From positions 1 through 62,108 of the forward strand of contig JANDLV010000020.1 in the NCBI GenBank assembly GCA_024330185.1: DNA of 62,108 bases, read 5' to 3'. Within the stretch, counting starts at the first letter, position 1, and each line of letters begins with the position of its first letter. A program made the translations under genes and the position numbers. Below, one piece after another: positions 41,984 to 51,264 of this stretch. This DNA comes from Candidatus Siliceabacter maunaloa. Lineage in GTDB: Bacteria; Actinomycetota; Thermoleophilia; Solirubrobacterales; Solirubrobacteraceae. The notes beneath the pieces are model-generated. The model did no database searches and had not been told where the DNA came from. It saw only the letters and a program-made list of their open reading frames with translations.

Positions 41984-42879
41984 TCGATCTCCTCCCCGGT
42001 AAGCAGCACGAAGACGTCCTCCAGGTTGGCCGCCCGGCGCTCGCCCTCGGGCAGGTCGCCGTCCAGCGCCTCGGCGCCCAGGATCGACACGCTCGTCCCG
42101 GTGCGCCGTACGGCCCACCCGCGCGCGTGCGCGTGAGCCTCCACCTCGGCCAGCCGCGGCGGCGGCCCGTAGACCTCCACGGCGTCACGGCCGGCGTGCT
42201 TGGTCACCAGCTCGCGCGGCGCTCCGGCGGCCACGGCCCGGCCCTCGGCCATGATCGTGACCGTGTCGGCCAGCCGCGCGGCCTCCTCGATGTAGTGGGT
42301 GGACATCAGCATCGACACTCCCTCGGCGCGCAGCGCGCCGATCAGCGCCCACAGCTCCTGGCGCACCTGCGGATCGAGGCCCACCGTCGGCTCGTCGAGG
42401 AGGAGGAGCTGCGGACGGTGCACGAGCGCGCGGGCGATCAGCAGCCGCCGGCGCATCCCGCCCGAGAGCTCGTCGACCTTCGAGGCGCGCCGGTCGGTGA
42501 GCTTGGCGAGCTGCAGCGCGCGCTCGATGGCCGGCTTGCGCTCCGCTCGCGCGACCCGGTAGAGATAGGTGAACACGAGCAGGTTCTGCTCGACGGTCAG
42601 CGCCTCGTCGAGGTTGTCCTGCTGGGGCACGACCCCCATGAACGCCCGCGCGGCCTTCGAGTCCCCGGGCAGCGTGCGCCCCAGCACCTCGATCTCGCCC
42701 TCGTCGGCGATGGCCTGCGCGGTGAGCAGGCGCATGGTCGTCGACTTGCCCGCGCCGTTGGGGCCCAGCAGCCCGACGCACGTGCCGGTCGGCACGTCGA
42801 GGTTCAAACCCGCGACCGCGGTGATGGGGCCGTAGCGCTTGACGGCGCCGCGCAGGCGGATGGCGGGGGCGGGGGGCAC
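41980..42879 (-). CDS. ABC transporter ATP-binding protein (NodI-like)
   Basis: A 299-residue ATPase: Walker A GPNGAGKST, signature [17 protein letters not shown], Walker B LLLLDEPTVGLD, switch STHYIEEA. The C-terminal 70 residues form the extra domain of NodI/DrrA-type ATPases ending in LEDVFVLLTG. GTG 42879 starts the operon. The substrate is unknown. Confidence 0.9.
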   Translation of the reverse strand: MPPAPAIRLRGAVKRYGPITAVAGLNLDVPTGTCVGLLGPNGAGKSTTMRLLTAQAIADEGEIEVLGRTLPGDSKAARAFMGVVPQQDNLDEALTVEQNLLVFTYLYRVARAERKPAIERALQLAKLTDRRASKVDELSGGMRRRLLIARALVHRPQLLLLDEPTVGLDPQVRQELWALIGALRAEGVSMLMSTHYIEEAARLADTVTIMAEGRAVAAGAPRELVTKHAGRDAVEVYGPPPRLAEVEAHAHARGWAVRRTGTSVSILGAEALDGDLPEGERRAANLEDVFVLLTGEEIE

Positions 42880-43070
42880 GCCCGGAGGCTAGACCTCACT
42901 GGGATAATCGACCTCGACGACGCCCACCCGCCCGGATCGTGACCCGCTCGCCCACAACCGCTCCTGTCCCCCGGAGGCCCTCGCGGTCGCCCAGGAGCTC
43001 GTCGAGCACGACACCATCCTTCAGGCTGCCCCCGGGTGCGCCCCCGCCGGCGCCGGAGCGCGTCGGCCAC

Positions 43071-43274
43071 ATGAGGCCGAGGACCACGCGGGGCACGGCC
43101 CCCGGCGTGCGCTTCGCGACCTGGACCGTGATGGTGATCGTGTTCCTGGTCCTCTCGTGGCTCGTGGCGACCCTTCCGGGTGTGACATGGCTGGTGGCAG
43201 GGGCCGCGGGAGGGCTGGTGGTGGGCCTTGGAGGCGCATCATGGGCCTGCCTGCGCGCCTGGTGGCGCGGATGA
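43071..43274 (+). CDS. small two-pass membrane protein
   Basis: A 67-residue protein from ATG 43071 with two hydrophobic helices (TWTVMVIVFLVLSWLVATLP and a Gly-rich second at about 38-58) and a basic end. The frame is open further upstream, but that part is Pro/Ser-rich and unlikely. No family is recognised. Confidence 0.5.
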   Translation: MRPRTTRGTAPGVRFATWTVMVIVFLVLSWLVATLPGVTWLVAGAAGGLVVGLGGASWACLRAWWRG

Positions 43275-43350
43275 GGGGTGCGAGGAGAAGCCTCACGGGT
43301 CGACCCACCCCTCGTGTCGCGCAGGCGCCGCGACCGGTTCAATGTCGTGG

Positions 43351-44121
43351 ATGACCGACTGGAGCCCCGGCGCCTACGAGCGCACCGCCGTGCAGCTGGA
43401 GCCCGTCGCCCACGTCGCTGTTGACGCAGCGGACGTACAGCCCGGCGACCGCGTCCTTGACGTCGCGTGCGGCACCGGCAACGCGCTGCTCGCCGCCGCC
43501 GCTCGCGGCGTCTGGGTCGCCGGCGTCGACCTCGCCCCGCGGCTCGTCGGGGTCGCACGCGACCGGGCGGCGCGCGCCGGCGTCGAGGCCGACCTGCGTG
43601 TCGGCGACGCCACCGCGCTGCCCTTCGACGACGACGCCTTCGACGCGGCGATCTCCGTCTTCGGCGTCATCTTCGCCGCGTCGGCAGAGGACGCCGCCAG
43701 CGAGCTGCTGCGCGTCGTGCGCCCCGGAGGGCGAATCGTGGTGACCGCCTGGGTTCCGGAGGGCCCGATCCACGAGGGCGGCCAGCTCGCCCGCCGTGTC
43801 GTCGGTGAGCTCAGCGGTTCCTCGGCCGAGCCACCGCGCAACCCCTCCTGGGGCGATCCCGACGCGCTCAGCGCCCTGTTCGCTGCGGCGACCGTGCGCA
43901 TCACCGAGCAGCACCTCGCGTTCACGGCCTCGAGCCCGAACGCCTGGGTGGACGACCAGCTCGACCACCACCCGCTGTGGCTGGGTGTGAGACAGAGACT
44001 CGGGGAGCGCATGACGGCCGTGGGCGAGGAGGTCATCAGGCTCATGACCGAGGGCAACGAGGATCCGGCAGCGTTTCGCACGACGAGCCGCTACCGGGTC
44101 GTGCACGTCACCGTGCCGTAG
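43351..44121 (+). CDS. class I SAM-dependent methyltransferase
   Basis: A 256-residue small-molecule methyltransferase. SAM motif I VLDVACGTGNALL, the acidic motif II VAGVDLAP, motif III GDATALPFDDDAFDAAI and LLRVVRPGGRIVVTAW are intact. ATG 43351 is chosen, with ATG 43342 also in frame. The C-terminal domain, which would hold the acceptor, gives no clear hint of substrate. Confidence 0.85.
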   Translation: MTDWSPGAYERTAVQLEPVAHVAVDAADVQPGDRVLDVACGTGNALLAAAARGVWVAGVDLAPRLVGVARDRAARAGVEADLRVGDATALPFDDDAFDAAISVFGVIFAASAEDAASELLRVVRPGGRIVVTAWVPEGPIHEGGQLARRVVGELSGSSAEPPRNPSWGDPDALSALFAAATVRITEQHLAFTASSPNAWVDDQLDHHPLWLGVRQRLGERMTAVGEEVIRLMTEGNEDPAAFRTTSRYRVVHVTVP

Positions 44122-44127
44122 TCGGGC

Positions 44128-44367
44128 TCAGTCCTGTGCGTGGTGGCCGATCACGTGGCTCAGGGTCCGGCAGCCGGGGCAGGCTCCCACGAAGGAGTCG
44201 CCGCTCAGCAGTTCCTCGACCCGCTCTGGCAGCGGCGGCGGCTCATCGCCGCGCGCGCTGGCCTCGTCGGCGAGCGTGACGTGGCGTGGTTGGTGCTCGT
44301 GAGCCTCGTAGGGGAGAGGCGACCCGCACCAGGGACAGAACTGGGGTTGGGTAGGTGCGGTGGTCAT
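44128..44367 (-). CDS. small zinc-ribbon protein
   Basis: A 79-residue protein with FCPWCGSPLP at the N-terminus and ACPGCRTLSHVIGHH at the C-terminus, two CxxC knuckles likely to bind one zinc. The middle is acidic. Its 3' end meets that of the methyltransferase gene, and its start faces the kinase gene. Function unknown. Confidence 0.65.
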   Translation of the reverse strand: MTTAPTQPQFCPWCGSPLPYEAHEHQPRHVTLADEASARGDEPPPLPERVEELLSGDSFVGACPGCRTLSHVIGHHAQD

Positions 44368-44491
44368 GGCTCAGCGGCTCGACGCGGTGACCGTGCTCCC
44401 GCCTCATCGATCGGATCTCAGGCTAGCACCAGCCCTGGGAACCAGCCTGCCCTGCGATCATCGGCCCCGTGCCGGCGTCGGGCCCCGGGCC

Positions 44492-45970
44492 GTGAGCGAT
44501 CCCACCGTCTGGCTGGGGCTGGATCTCGGGACCCAGAGCGTGCGCGCCCTGGCCGTGTCGGCCGACGGCGCCATCCTCGCCGACGCCTCGCGACCCCTGA
44601 CCAGCCACCGCGACGGTCCCCGCCACGAGCAGGACCCGGAGGAGTGGTGGGAGGCCATGGCGACGGCCTGCCGCGAGGCGTTGGACGGGCTGACGGCACA
44701 GGCGATCGGAGGGCTGGCGGTGTGCGGCACCTCGGGGACCGTGCTGCTCGTCGACTCCGCGGGACATCCGGTCTCTCCGGGCCTGATGTACGACGACTCC
44801 CGGGCGGTCGACGACGCCCGGCGGGCCGGCGAGGCGGGCGGCGCCGTGTGGGACTCGCTGGGCTATCGCATGCAGCCCTCCTGGGCCCTCCCCAAGCTGC
44901 TGTGGCTCCTGCGCGAGCACGGCGAGCCGGCACGCGGCGCCCGGTTGGCCCACCAGGTCGACGTCGTGACCCGCAGGCTCGTCGGCCACGAGGTGCCCGC
45001 CGACAGCAGCCACGCGCTGAAGACCGGCTACGACCTGCTCCACGACGTCTGGCCGCACGAGGTGATGACCGCGCTGGGCGTCCCCGACGGGCTGCTTCCC
45101 GACGTCGTGCGCTCCGGCGCGCGGCTGGGAGTGGTGGGCCACGCCGGCGCCGAGGCCACGGGCATCCGCGAGGGCACGCCCGTGGTCGCGGGCATGACCG
45201 ACGGCTGTGCGGCGCAGCTGGCTGCGGGGGCGCTGAACCCGGGCAGCTGGAACTCGGTGCTCGGGACGACCCTCGCGCTCAAGGGGGTGGCGCGCGAGCT
45301 GATCCGCGATCCGCTGGGCGCCGTCTACTCGCACCGCTCGCCCGACGGCCGCTGGCTGCCGGGCGGCGCCTCGAGCGTCGGCGCGGGCGTGCTCTCGACC
45401 CACTTCCCTGGCCGCGACCTCGAGGTGCTCGACCGGCGAGCGGCGCAGCACGAGCCGGCGGGCGCGCTCGCCTATCCGCTCGTCTCGTCCGGTGAGCGCT
45501 TCCCGTTCGTCGCCCCGCAGGCCGAGGGCTTCATGCTGGGGGAGCCAGCCGACGAGAGCGACCACTACGCCGCCCTGTTGCAGGGCGTCGCCTACGTCGA
45601 GCGGCTGTGCTTCGACCACCTCGACCGCCTCGGGGCGCCTACCGACGGCCCGCTCAGCCTGACCGGCGGCGCGACGCGCAGCCGCTACTGGTGCCAGCTG
45701 CGCGCCGACGTGCTTCGCCGCGCGGTCTGGCTGCCCGAGCACGCGGAGCCAGCGCTGGGGATGGCGGTGCTCGCCGCCGCCTCCTCCGAGGGGCGCCCCC
45801 TTGCTGAGGTCGCCACCCGGATGGTGGGGGTGCGCGAGGTCATCGAGCCGCGCCCCGACCGCGACGGCCGGTTCGCCGAGCCCTACGTGCGCCTCGTCGA
45901 CGAGCTCGAGCGCCGAGGCTGGCTCGACCCGGGCCTCGCCGAGCACGCCCGCGTCAGGGCCGCGCGGTGA
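44492..45970 (+). CDS. FGGY-family carbohydrate kinase
   Basis: A 492-residue sugar kinase. The N-terminal phosphate loop GLDLGTQSVRALAV, the substrate region GTSGTVLLVD, the DGCAAQLAAGA block and the adenosine motif LSLTGGATRSRYWCQLRADV are present. It resembles xylulokinase or ribulokinase-like FGGY enzymes, but the exact pentose or polyol cannot be assigned. GTG 44492 puts the phosphate loop at residue 9. Confidence 0.85.
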   Translation: MSDPTVWLGLDLGTQSVRALAVSADGAILADASRPLTSHRDGPRHEQDPEEWWEAMATACREALDGLTAQAIGGLAVCGTSGTVLLVDSAGHPVSPGLMYDDSRAVDDARRAGEAGGAVWDSLGYRMQPSWALPKLLWLLREHGEPARGARLAHQVDVVTRRLVGHEVPADSSHALKTGYDLLHDVWPHEVMTALGVPDGLLPDVVRSGARLGVVGHAGAEATGIREGTPVVAGMTDGCAAQLAAGALNPGSWNSVLGTTLALKGVARELIRDPLGAVYSHRSPDGRWLPGGASSVGAGVLSTHFPGRDLEVLDRRAAQHEPAGALAYPLVSSGERFPFVAPQAEGFMLGEPADESDHYAALLQGVAYVERLCFDHLDRLGAPTDGPLSLTGGATRSRYWCQLRADVLRRAVWLPEHAEPALGMAVLAAASSEGRPLAEVATRMVGVREVIEPRPDRDGRFAEPYVRLVDELERRGWLDPGLAEHARVRAAR

Positions 45971-46022
45971 CTGCCGGTCATGCTCGGCGACCGCCGGTGA
46001 GCCACCTAAGCTCCGCCACGCC

Positions 46023-48128
46023 ATGACCGTCGTTCTCGACCGCCGCGACGTGCGCACCGGGCAGGTGCGCGGGCGCTACTTCCGCGAGAACTTCGCCCAG
46101 GGTGGCTTCGACCTCGTGCAGGTGCTGCCCGAGCTGGTCACCAACGCCGACGCTGCTATCGCCGCGGCCGGACGCGAGCGGGGACGCATCGAGCTGGGCT
46201 TCGGCGCGCCGGACCCCGACTTCGTCGCCGACTGGCGCCGCGAGCTGCGCCGCCTCGGAGTCCGCGGCCTGCCGGCGTGGCGCCAGGAGGTGCGCTGCAC
46301 CGACGACGGCATCGGGGTCGACGCGGAGGCGGTCGACGCCCGGTTGGGCGCCCTGGGCGTTGCGCCCGACCACGCCGGCCAGCGCGGCCTGTTCGGTCGC
46401 GGGCTGCGCGACGTGTGGCTGGCTCAGGGCGGCGGGCGCATCGCGGGCGTGCGCGGCGACCGCGCGGTGGAGTCGTGGTTCTTCCCGGCCACCGGCGACG
46501 ATCCCTACGCCTACGCCCACGTGCGAGACGAGCCGCAGACCGCCGGCCACCGTGCCGCCCTGGGTGTCGAGATCAGCGGCACGCGCGTCACCGTCCCGCT
46601 CCCCGATGTCCGCCCGCCGGCTCCCGGGCGGCTGCGCACGCTGGTCGCCCAGCTCGTGCAGCTGCGTCCCCTGCTCGAGGATCCCGCCCGTGAGCTCTGG
46701 CTGGAGCTGCCCGGCCAGCCGCTCGGCCTGGTCACCTACCCCGCACCCGAGCCCGACCCCGAGCGCCCGGTGCTCGCCGATGAGGAGGTCGATCTGGGCG
46801 ACGGCGTCCGTGCGCGGATCACCGTGCGCCGCGCAGTGCAGCCGATCCCACTCACGCCGCTGCGGGCCACCCGCCGCGGCGGCCTGGTCGTGCGTTCGGG
46901 CCGCTCGGCCCACGAGGTGACACTCGTGGGCAGCGAGGGCCTACCGGGCGCGCGCCACCTCTACGGAGAGGTGTGGTGCGAGGCGATCGAGGAACGCCAG
47001 CGCGCGGCGCTCGACCAACCGCGCCCCCAGCTCGTCGTGCGCGCCGACCGCACCGGGCTCAACGAGCACCACCCGCTCGTCCGGTGCCTGTACGCGGCGA
47101 TCGACCGCGTGGTCAAGCCCATCGTCGCCGCCGAGGAGCGTCGCGCCGGTGCGCACCTGCTCAAGCCGGGCCGCGCGGTCCGCGCCCGCGACGAGGTCGG
47201 CCTGCGCCAGCTCAACGACGCGCTGCGCAACGCCTTCGACGCGCCGGGATCGGCGGGGTTCGGTCGCGGCGAGCAGCCCGCAGACCGCGCGCCGCTGGCC
47301 AAGGGAACCCAGGGCGAGGGCGAGGGGGAGGGCGACGGCGCTGGGGAGGTCGATGGCTCCGCGGCCCAGCGCTCGCCCGCCATCGAAGCACCGATCCGCT
47401 TCAAGCAGTCGCTCGTGCGCATGCACCCCGGCGAGCAGCGCAGCGCCTCGGTGCTATTCGAGCCGACCCGCATCCCGCCGGGAACGCCTGTCGAGGTCTC
47501 CGCCGACTCGGGCCTGAACTTCAAGTTGTCGGCCGTCGAGGTGCCCGAGCCCAACGCCCGCGGCTGGAGCCGCCTGACCGGCACCCTGCGGGTCCGCGCC
47601 ACCGCCGACCCGGGCGCCCGCCTGACCGTGCTGGCCGAGGCCGCCGGCCATACTGCCGAGCTCGAGGTGATGATCGTCCGCCACCGTGCCGCTGGCTGGG
47701 TGCGCGAGATCGCCCGCAAGAACGAGGACAGCGTCACCGAGGCCCACTTCGACCCGGAGGCCGGTGTCGTCACGGTCTTCGAGGGCCGCCCCGAGTTCCG
47801 CGCACTGGAGCGCGCCGCCCGCAGCGCCGGCTTCCGGCGCAACCGCGCGCGCGAGTATCTCCCCTTCCGCATGCTCGAGGTCGAGGCCGCAGCCAACGCC
47901 GTCTACGCCTGGGCGGCCGAGCGCATGGTCGAGCGCCGCGACGCCGGTACCCGGCCCACGGACCCGGCGGAGTACGCACGCGTCGTGCGCTTCGAGGCCC
48001 AGGCCCTGCGCCACCGCGTCCACGAGAAGCTCATGCGCGCCTTCCTGGAGCCTGAGGTCTTCGAGGGCGGCGTGCGACTCGAGGAGGCCGCGGCGATCGC
48101 GGCGCAGGGGAGCCTGCTGGACGATTGA
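46023..48128 (+). CDS. GHKL-type ATPase with Ig-like middle domain (candidate defence component)
   Basis: A 701-residue protein. The Bergerat ATP-binding fold is intact: N box E37-L-V-T-N41-A-D, G1 box D95-G-I-G-V-D, G2 box GLFGRGLRD at 122-130. Residues 130-380 form a transducer-like middle, then an acidic Gly/Glu linker (about 425-445), an Ig-like beta domain (SASVLFEPTRIPPGTPVEV, about 475-560) and a helical C-terminus. No histidine kinase, MutL endonuclease or Hsp90 signature is seen. The helicase gene begins 9 bases later, so the two proteins should act together. It resembles no named system I know. Confidence 0.7.
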   Translation: MTVVLDRRDVRTGQVRGRYFRENFAQGGFDLVQVLPELVTNADAAIAAAGRERGRIELGFGAPDPDFVADWRRELRRLGVRGLPAWRQEVRCTDDGIGVDAEAVDARLGALGVAPDHAGQRGLFGRGLRDVWLAQGGGRIAGVRGDRAVESWFFPATGDDPYAYAHVRDEPQTAGHRAALGVEISGTRVTVPLPDVRPPAPGRLRTLVAQLVQLRPLLEDPARELWLELPGQPLGLVTYPAPEPDPERPVLADEEVDLGDGVRARITVRRAVQPIPLTPLRATRRGGLVVRSGRSAHEVTLVGSEGLPGARHLYGEVWCEAIEERQRAALDQPRPQLVVRADRTGLNEHHPLVRCLYAAIDRVVKPIVAAEERRAGAHLLKPGRAVRARDEVGLRQLNDALRNAFDAPGSAGFGRGEQPADRAPLAKGTQGEGEGEGDGAGEVDGSAAQRSPAIEAPIRFKQSLVRMHPGEQRSASVLFEPTRIPPGTPVEVSADSGLNFKLSAVEVPEPNARGWSRLTGTLRVRATADPGARLTVLAEAAGHTAELEVMIVRHRAAGWVREIARKNEDSVTEAHFDPEAGVVTVFEGRPEFRALERAARSAGFRRNRAREYLPFRMLEVEAAANAVYAWAAERMVERRDAGTRPTDPAEYARVVRFEAQALRHRVHEKLMRAFLEPEVFEGGVRLEEAAAIAAQGSLLDD

Positions 48129-48137
48129 CGGCGAGCG

Positions 48138-50861
48138 ATGACGACCGCGCACCCCACCCTGCTGACCTGGACGGCCTCGGCCGACCGCGACGCGCTGGAG
48201 GCTCAGGGCTGGGACGTGATCGACTTCGTCTGGCTGTGCCGGGACGTCGCCGCGCCAGGGCGCGGCGAGAGCGCCGGACGCCGCACGTTGGACAATCCCG
48301 CGCGACCCTGGCTCGCTCGCGTCGCCGCCGCCGGCAAGCTCGCGGTGGTGGGCGTCGCACTGCGGACCCTCGACGATGTCGCCGCCCTCCACGGGTACGT
48401 GCTCGAGCCGGCCTGGCGCGCTCGAACCTCCATCCTGATCGAGAGCGAGCACCGTCTCACCCGGCTGGCCCTCGAACGGTTCATCGACCCCGAGTTCGAG
48501 TACCCCCACACGCTGGAGCGGGCGCTGCACGCGGCCATGAGCCTGTACCGGGCCGCACCGGAGGAGACGGGCGAGCACGCGGCCCCGGCGCCGGTTGTGT
48601 CGCTGGACCCCGAGCAGCGCCGAGCGGCCGCCGCGCACGAGGGCGTGGTGCAGGTGATCGCCCCCGCGGGCAGCGGTAAGACGACGGTCCTCATCGAGCG
48701 GGTGCGCGCCCTGCTCCATCGCGGCGTCCCGGCCGGGCAGATCCTCTGCACGACCTTCAATCGCGACGCCCGCGTGGAGCTCGACGAGCGTCTGCGCGCG
48801 GCGGGGATCCACGCGGTCGAGGCCCGCACATTCCACAGCCTGGGGCTGAAGATCATCGGCGACGAGCGGCTGGCCCGGCCCAACGGCACGCGGCAGCTCT
48901 CGCTGGGCCAGTTCAAGCGCCTGTGCGCGCTGGCCGCCCGGGAGGAGGGGACCTGGATCGACGTCACCGACGCGCGCGCCGCCATCAGCGACATCAAGCT
49001 CGGCATGCTGGCCTCGCCCGCCGAGTTCCGTCGCCGCGCGCACGAGCAACAGGACGGCTCGACGCTGGCGCGGATCTACGAGCTCTACGAGCAGCAGCTC
49101 GCCGAGCTGGACGTCAACGACTTCGACGACCACGTGATGCTGGCCGTGCGCGCGCTGCGCGAGGACCCCGAGCTGCGCGGTCGCTGGCAGGCGCGCTTCA
49201 CCCAGGTTCTCGTCGACGAGTATCAGGACATCGAGCCAGCTCAGGAGCTGCTGGTGCGCATCCTTGCCGCGCCGCAGGACGGCTTCTTCTGCGTGGGCGA
49301 CGAGGATCAGACCCTCTACGGGTGGCGCCGGGCCAGCGTGCGGCGGATGATCGACCTCGACCGCGCCTACCCGGGGTTGCAGCGCATCTCGCTCGCCCAC
49401 AACTACCGCTGCCCCCCGGAGATCGTCGCCGCCTCGCGGCAGCTCATCGAGCACAACACCGTCCGCTTCCCCAAGCCGATCCAGCCTGCGCCGGACCGGG
49501 TGCCAGGCGGCGCCAGGACGCTGGGGCTGCACGAGCACGACGACCACGCGCAGGCCGCCGGCGAGGTCGCGCGCGTGCTCGCCGGGAGCCGTCGCGGGGA
49601 GATCGTGATCCTGGCGCGCACCACCAACCTCCTGCGCACCGTCGCGCTGGCCTGCGTGGACCTCGGCGTGCGGATCACCGCACCCGAGGCGGTGTTCGAG
49701 CCGCGCGGCGCCCGCCAGGCGCTGGAGGCCCACCTGCGCCTGTGCGGCGACCCGCGGAAGGCGCGACCTGAGGACGTAGTGCTCGTCTGCCGCGCGCCCA
49801 ACCGGGGTCTGCCCTTCGAGGCCGAGACGCAGGTCGCCGAGTCGCTGCGTCGCGGGCACACCTTCAGCGCGAGCCTGACCTCGCTCCAGGCCGGCGACCG
49901 CCAGCGCTCGAAGCTCGACCAAGCCGGCACCATCCTCGATGCGCTCGCCGGAATGACGGACGCCTCGCGCTTCGTCGCGTTCTTGCGTGTCGCCGGCGGC
50001 CTGGACGACCACTTCGCCGAGTACGAGAGCGCCTTCGCAGGCACCGAGCAGGTCGAGCTGGAGGTCCTCGATCAGGCCACCGCGGAGGCGGCGGGTCGAA
50101 GCGTGGCGCAGTACGGCGCCGTGGTGCAGGGGCGCACCGACGCGCTGCGTGCCATCCGCGACGACGAGCACGGCATCGAGCTGACGACCATCCATCGTGC
50201 CAAGGGCCGCCAGTGGCCCGAGGTCCAGCTCTTCGCCTGCGAGGAGCGCCAGCTTCCCCACCGCCACTCCTTCGAGGCCACCGACGAGGAGCGGGCGGCC
50301 GGGGAGGGCGTGGAGGCCGAGCGTCGCCTGGCCTACGTCGCCTTCACCCGCGCGCAGCGAGCGCTCGCGGTGCACACGACCGAGACCGCGGCCAGCCGCT
50401 TCCTGACCGAGGCGGGGCTCGACCCTGCGCAGCCCTACCAGCGGCCCGCGCCCCCGCGCGCGCCCGGACAGGCCACGCGCTCGCGTCGAGGCACTGACGG
50501 TCGCGAGCGGGCAGGTAGCGCCCCGACCTCCGAGGAACCGGTCGCCGCGGGCCTCGACAAGGCCCAGCGGATCGGCCTCGGATATGCGCTGCGCACCGCT
50601 GCGACCCGCGAGGTGGCGCTGGGCATCGCGGCTGGCGCGATCGAGCAGCGGCTGATCGGCCCGGCGACCACGTCGCAGAGCATGACGCTGACCAAGCTGC
50701 TCGCCGCCGTCGAGCAGCTCACCGACTCCGAGCGCCGGGCGCTGCTGGGCGCCGCGGACGTCGAGGACGGCGAGGTGCCGGTCAGGCGCCTGGATGCGAC
50801 CGCGCGGGCGCGCCTGGTGCGGGCGCTGAGAGATGTGGCCGGCTCTCGAGCGTGGTCGTAG
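48138..50861 (+). CDS. SF1 (UvrD/Rep-like) helicase with unusual N-terminal domain
   Basis: A 907-residue helicase. Residues 1-150 are an N-terminal domain not found in UvrD (DALEAQGWDVIDFVWLCRDV). Then come motif I APAGSGKTT at 176-183, Ia TTFNRDAR, II VDEYQD (D360, E361), III GDEDQTLYGWR, IV HNYRCPPEI, V TIHRAKGRQWPEV and VI RRLAYVAFTRAQ. After residue 790 there is a 120-residue helical tail. All catalytic motifs are intact, so it should unwind or translocate on DNA in partnership with the GHKL ATPase. Confidence 0.85.
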   Translation: MTTAHPTLLTWTASADRDALEAQGWDVIDFVWLCRDVAAPGRGESAGRRTLDNPARPWLARVAAAGKLAVVGVALRTLDDVAALHGYVLEPAWRARTSILIESEHRLTRLALERFIDPEFEYPHTLERALHAAMSLYRAAPEETGEHAAPAPVVSLDPEQRRAAAAHEGVVQVIAPAGSGKTTVLIERVRALLHRGVPAGQILCTTFNRDARVELDERLRAAGIHAVEARTFHSLGLKIIGDERLARPNGTRQLSLGQFKRLCALAAREEGTWIDVTDARAAISDIKLGMLASPAEFRRRAHEQQDGSTLARIYELYEQQLAELDVNDFDDHVMLAVRALREDPELRGRWQARFTQVLVDEYQDIEPAQELLVRILAAPQDGFFCVGDEDQTLYGWRRASVRRMIDLDRAYPGLQRISLAHNYRCPPEIVAASRQLIEHNTVRFPKPIQPAPDRVPGGARTLGLHEHDDHAQAAGEVARVLAGSRRGEIVILARTTNLLRTVALACVDLGVRITAPEAVFEPRGARQALEAHLRLCGDPRKARPEDVVLVCRAPNRGLPFEAETQVAESLRRGHTFSASLTSLQAGDRQRSKLDQAGTILDALAGMTDASRFVAFLRVAGGLDDHFAEYESAFAGTEQVELEVLDQATAEAAGRSVAQYGAVVQGRTDALRAIRDDEHGIELTTIHRAKGRQWPEVQLFACEERQLPHRHSFEATDEERAAGEGVEAERRLAYVAFTRAQRALAVHTTETAASRFLTEAGLDPAQPYQRPAPPRAPGQATRSRRGTDGRERAGSAPTSEEPVAAGLDKAQRIGLGYALRTAATREVALGIAAGAIEQRLIGPATTSQSMTLTKLLAAVEQLTDSERRALLGAADVEDGEVPVRRLDATARARLVRALRDVAGSRAWS

Positions 50862-50871
50862 CTGCCAGCCC

Positions 50872-51264
50872 TCACGGCTCGACACGCAGCGCCGGGCCGA
50901 CCTTGTCGATGGCGCGGTCGAACGACGCGACCCTCGCCCCGGGCCGCAGCTCGGCGCGGCCCACGAGGCAGGCCTCCGCGAAATCCAGGCGCCCAGTCTC
51001 GAAGAGCTCCAGCGCGCGCAGGATCGCTCCGTCGTGCTCGGTGAGCACGTTGGGCAGCGCGATCGCCGCTCGCATCATCCGGGCTACGTCAGGCCGTGCA
51101 ACCCCGTAGACCGAGCTGAGGACGTACACGCTCTCGGCGACGACCAGCTCGGTCAGCACGAGGTCCGCCGCGCTCTCGAGGTACCGCGTTGCGCGAGTCG
51201 CCATGTCGGGTGGATCGCCGGTCAGATGGCGGATCAGGATGTTCGTGTCGAGAAGGACGGTCAG
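50872..51264 (-). CDS. vapC: VapC-type PIN ribonuclease toxin
   Basis: A 130-residue PIN domain toxin. The first catalytic Asp is in TVLLDTNILIRHL, further acidic residues are in LTELVVAESVYVL and VASFDRAID. To include the first Asp, translation must begin at CTG 51264, which overlaps the vapB stop as CTGA. The only ATG (51204) would remove that residue. A CTG start, or a recently mutated ATG/GTG, is therefore inferred. It is tail-to-tail with the helicase gene, 10 bases apart. Confidence 0.8.
   Translation of the reverse strand: MTVLLDTNILIRHLTGDPPDMATRATRYLESAADLVLTELVVAESVYVLSSVYGVARPDVARMMRAAIALPNVLTEHDGAILRALELFETGRLDFAEACLVGRAELRPGARVASFDRAIDKVGPALRVEP

Noticed and set aside
46023-50861. 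Gabija (GajAB) as identity of the two-gene operon
   Set aside because: The helicase would fit GajB loosely, but the first protein has a GHKL fold, not an OLD-family ATPase with TOPRIM nuclease.
47454-50885. A very long minus-strand open frame (over 1,100 codons) opposite the GHKL/helicase operon
   Set aside because: At this GC content the strand opposite a real gene often lacks stops. The helicase motifs are on the plus strand and the minus-strand product has no domain and an odd composition.
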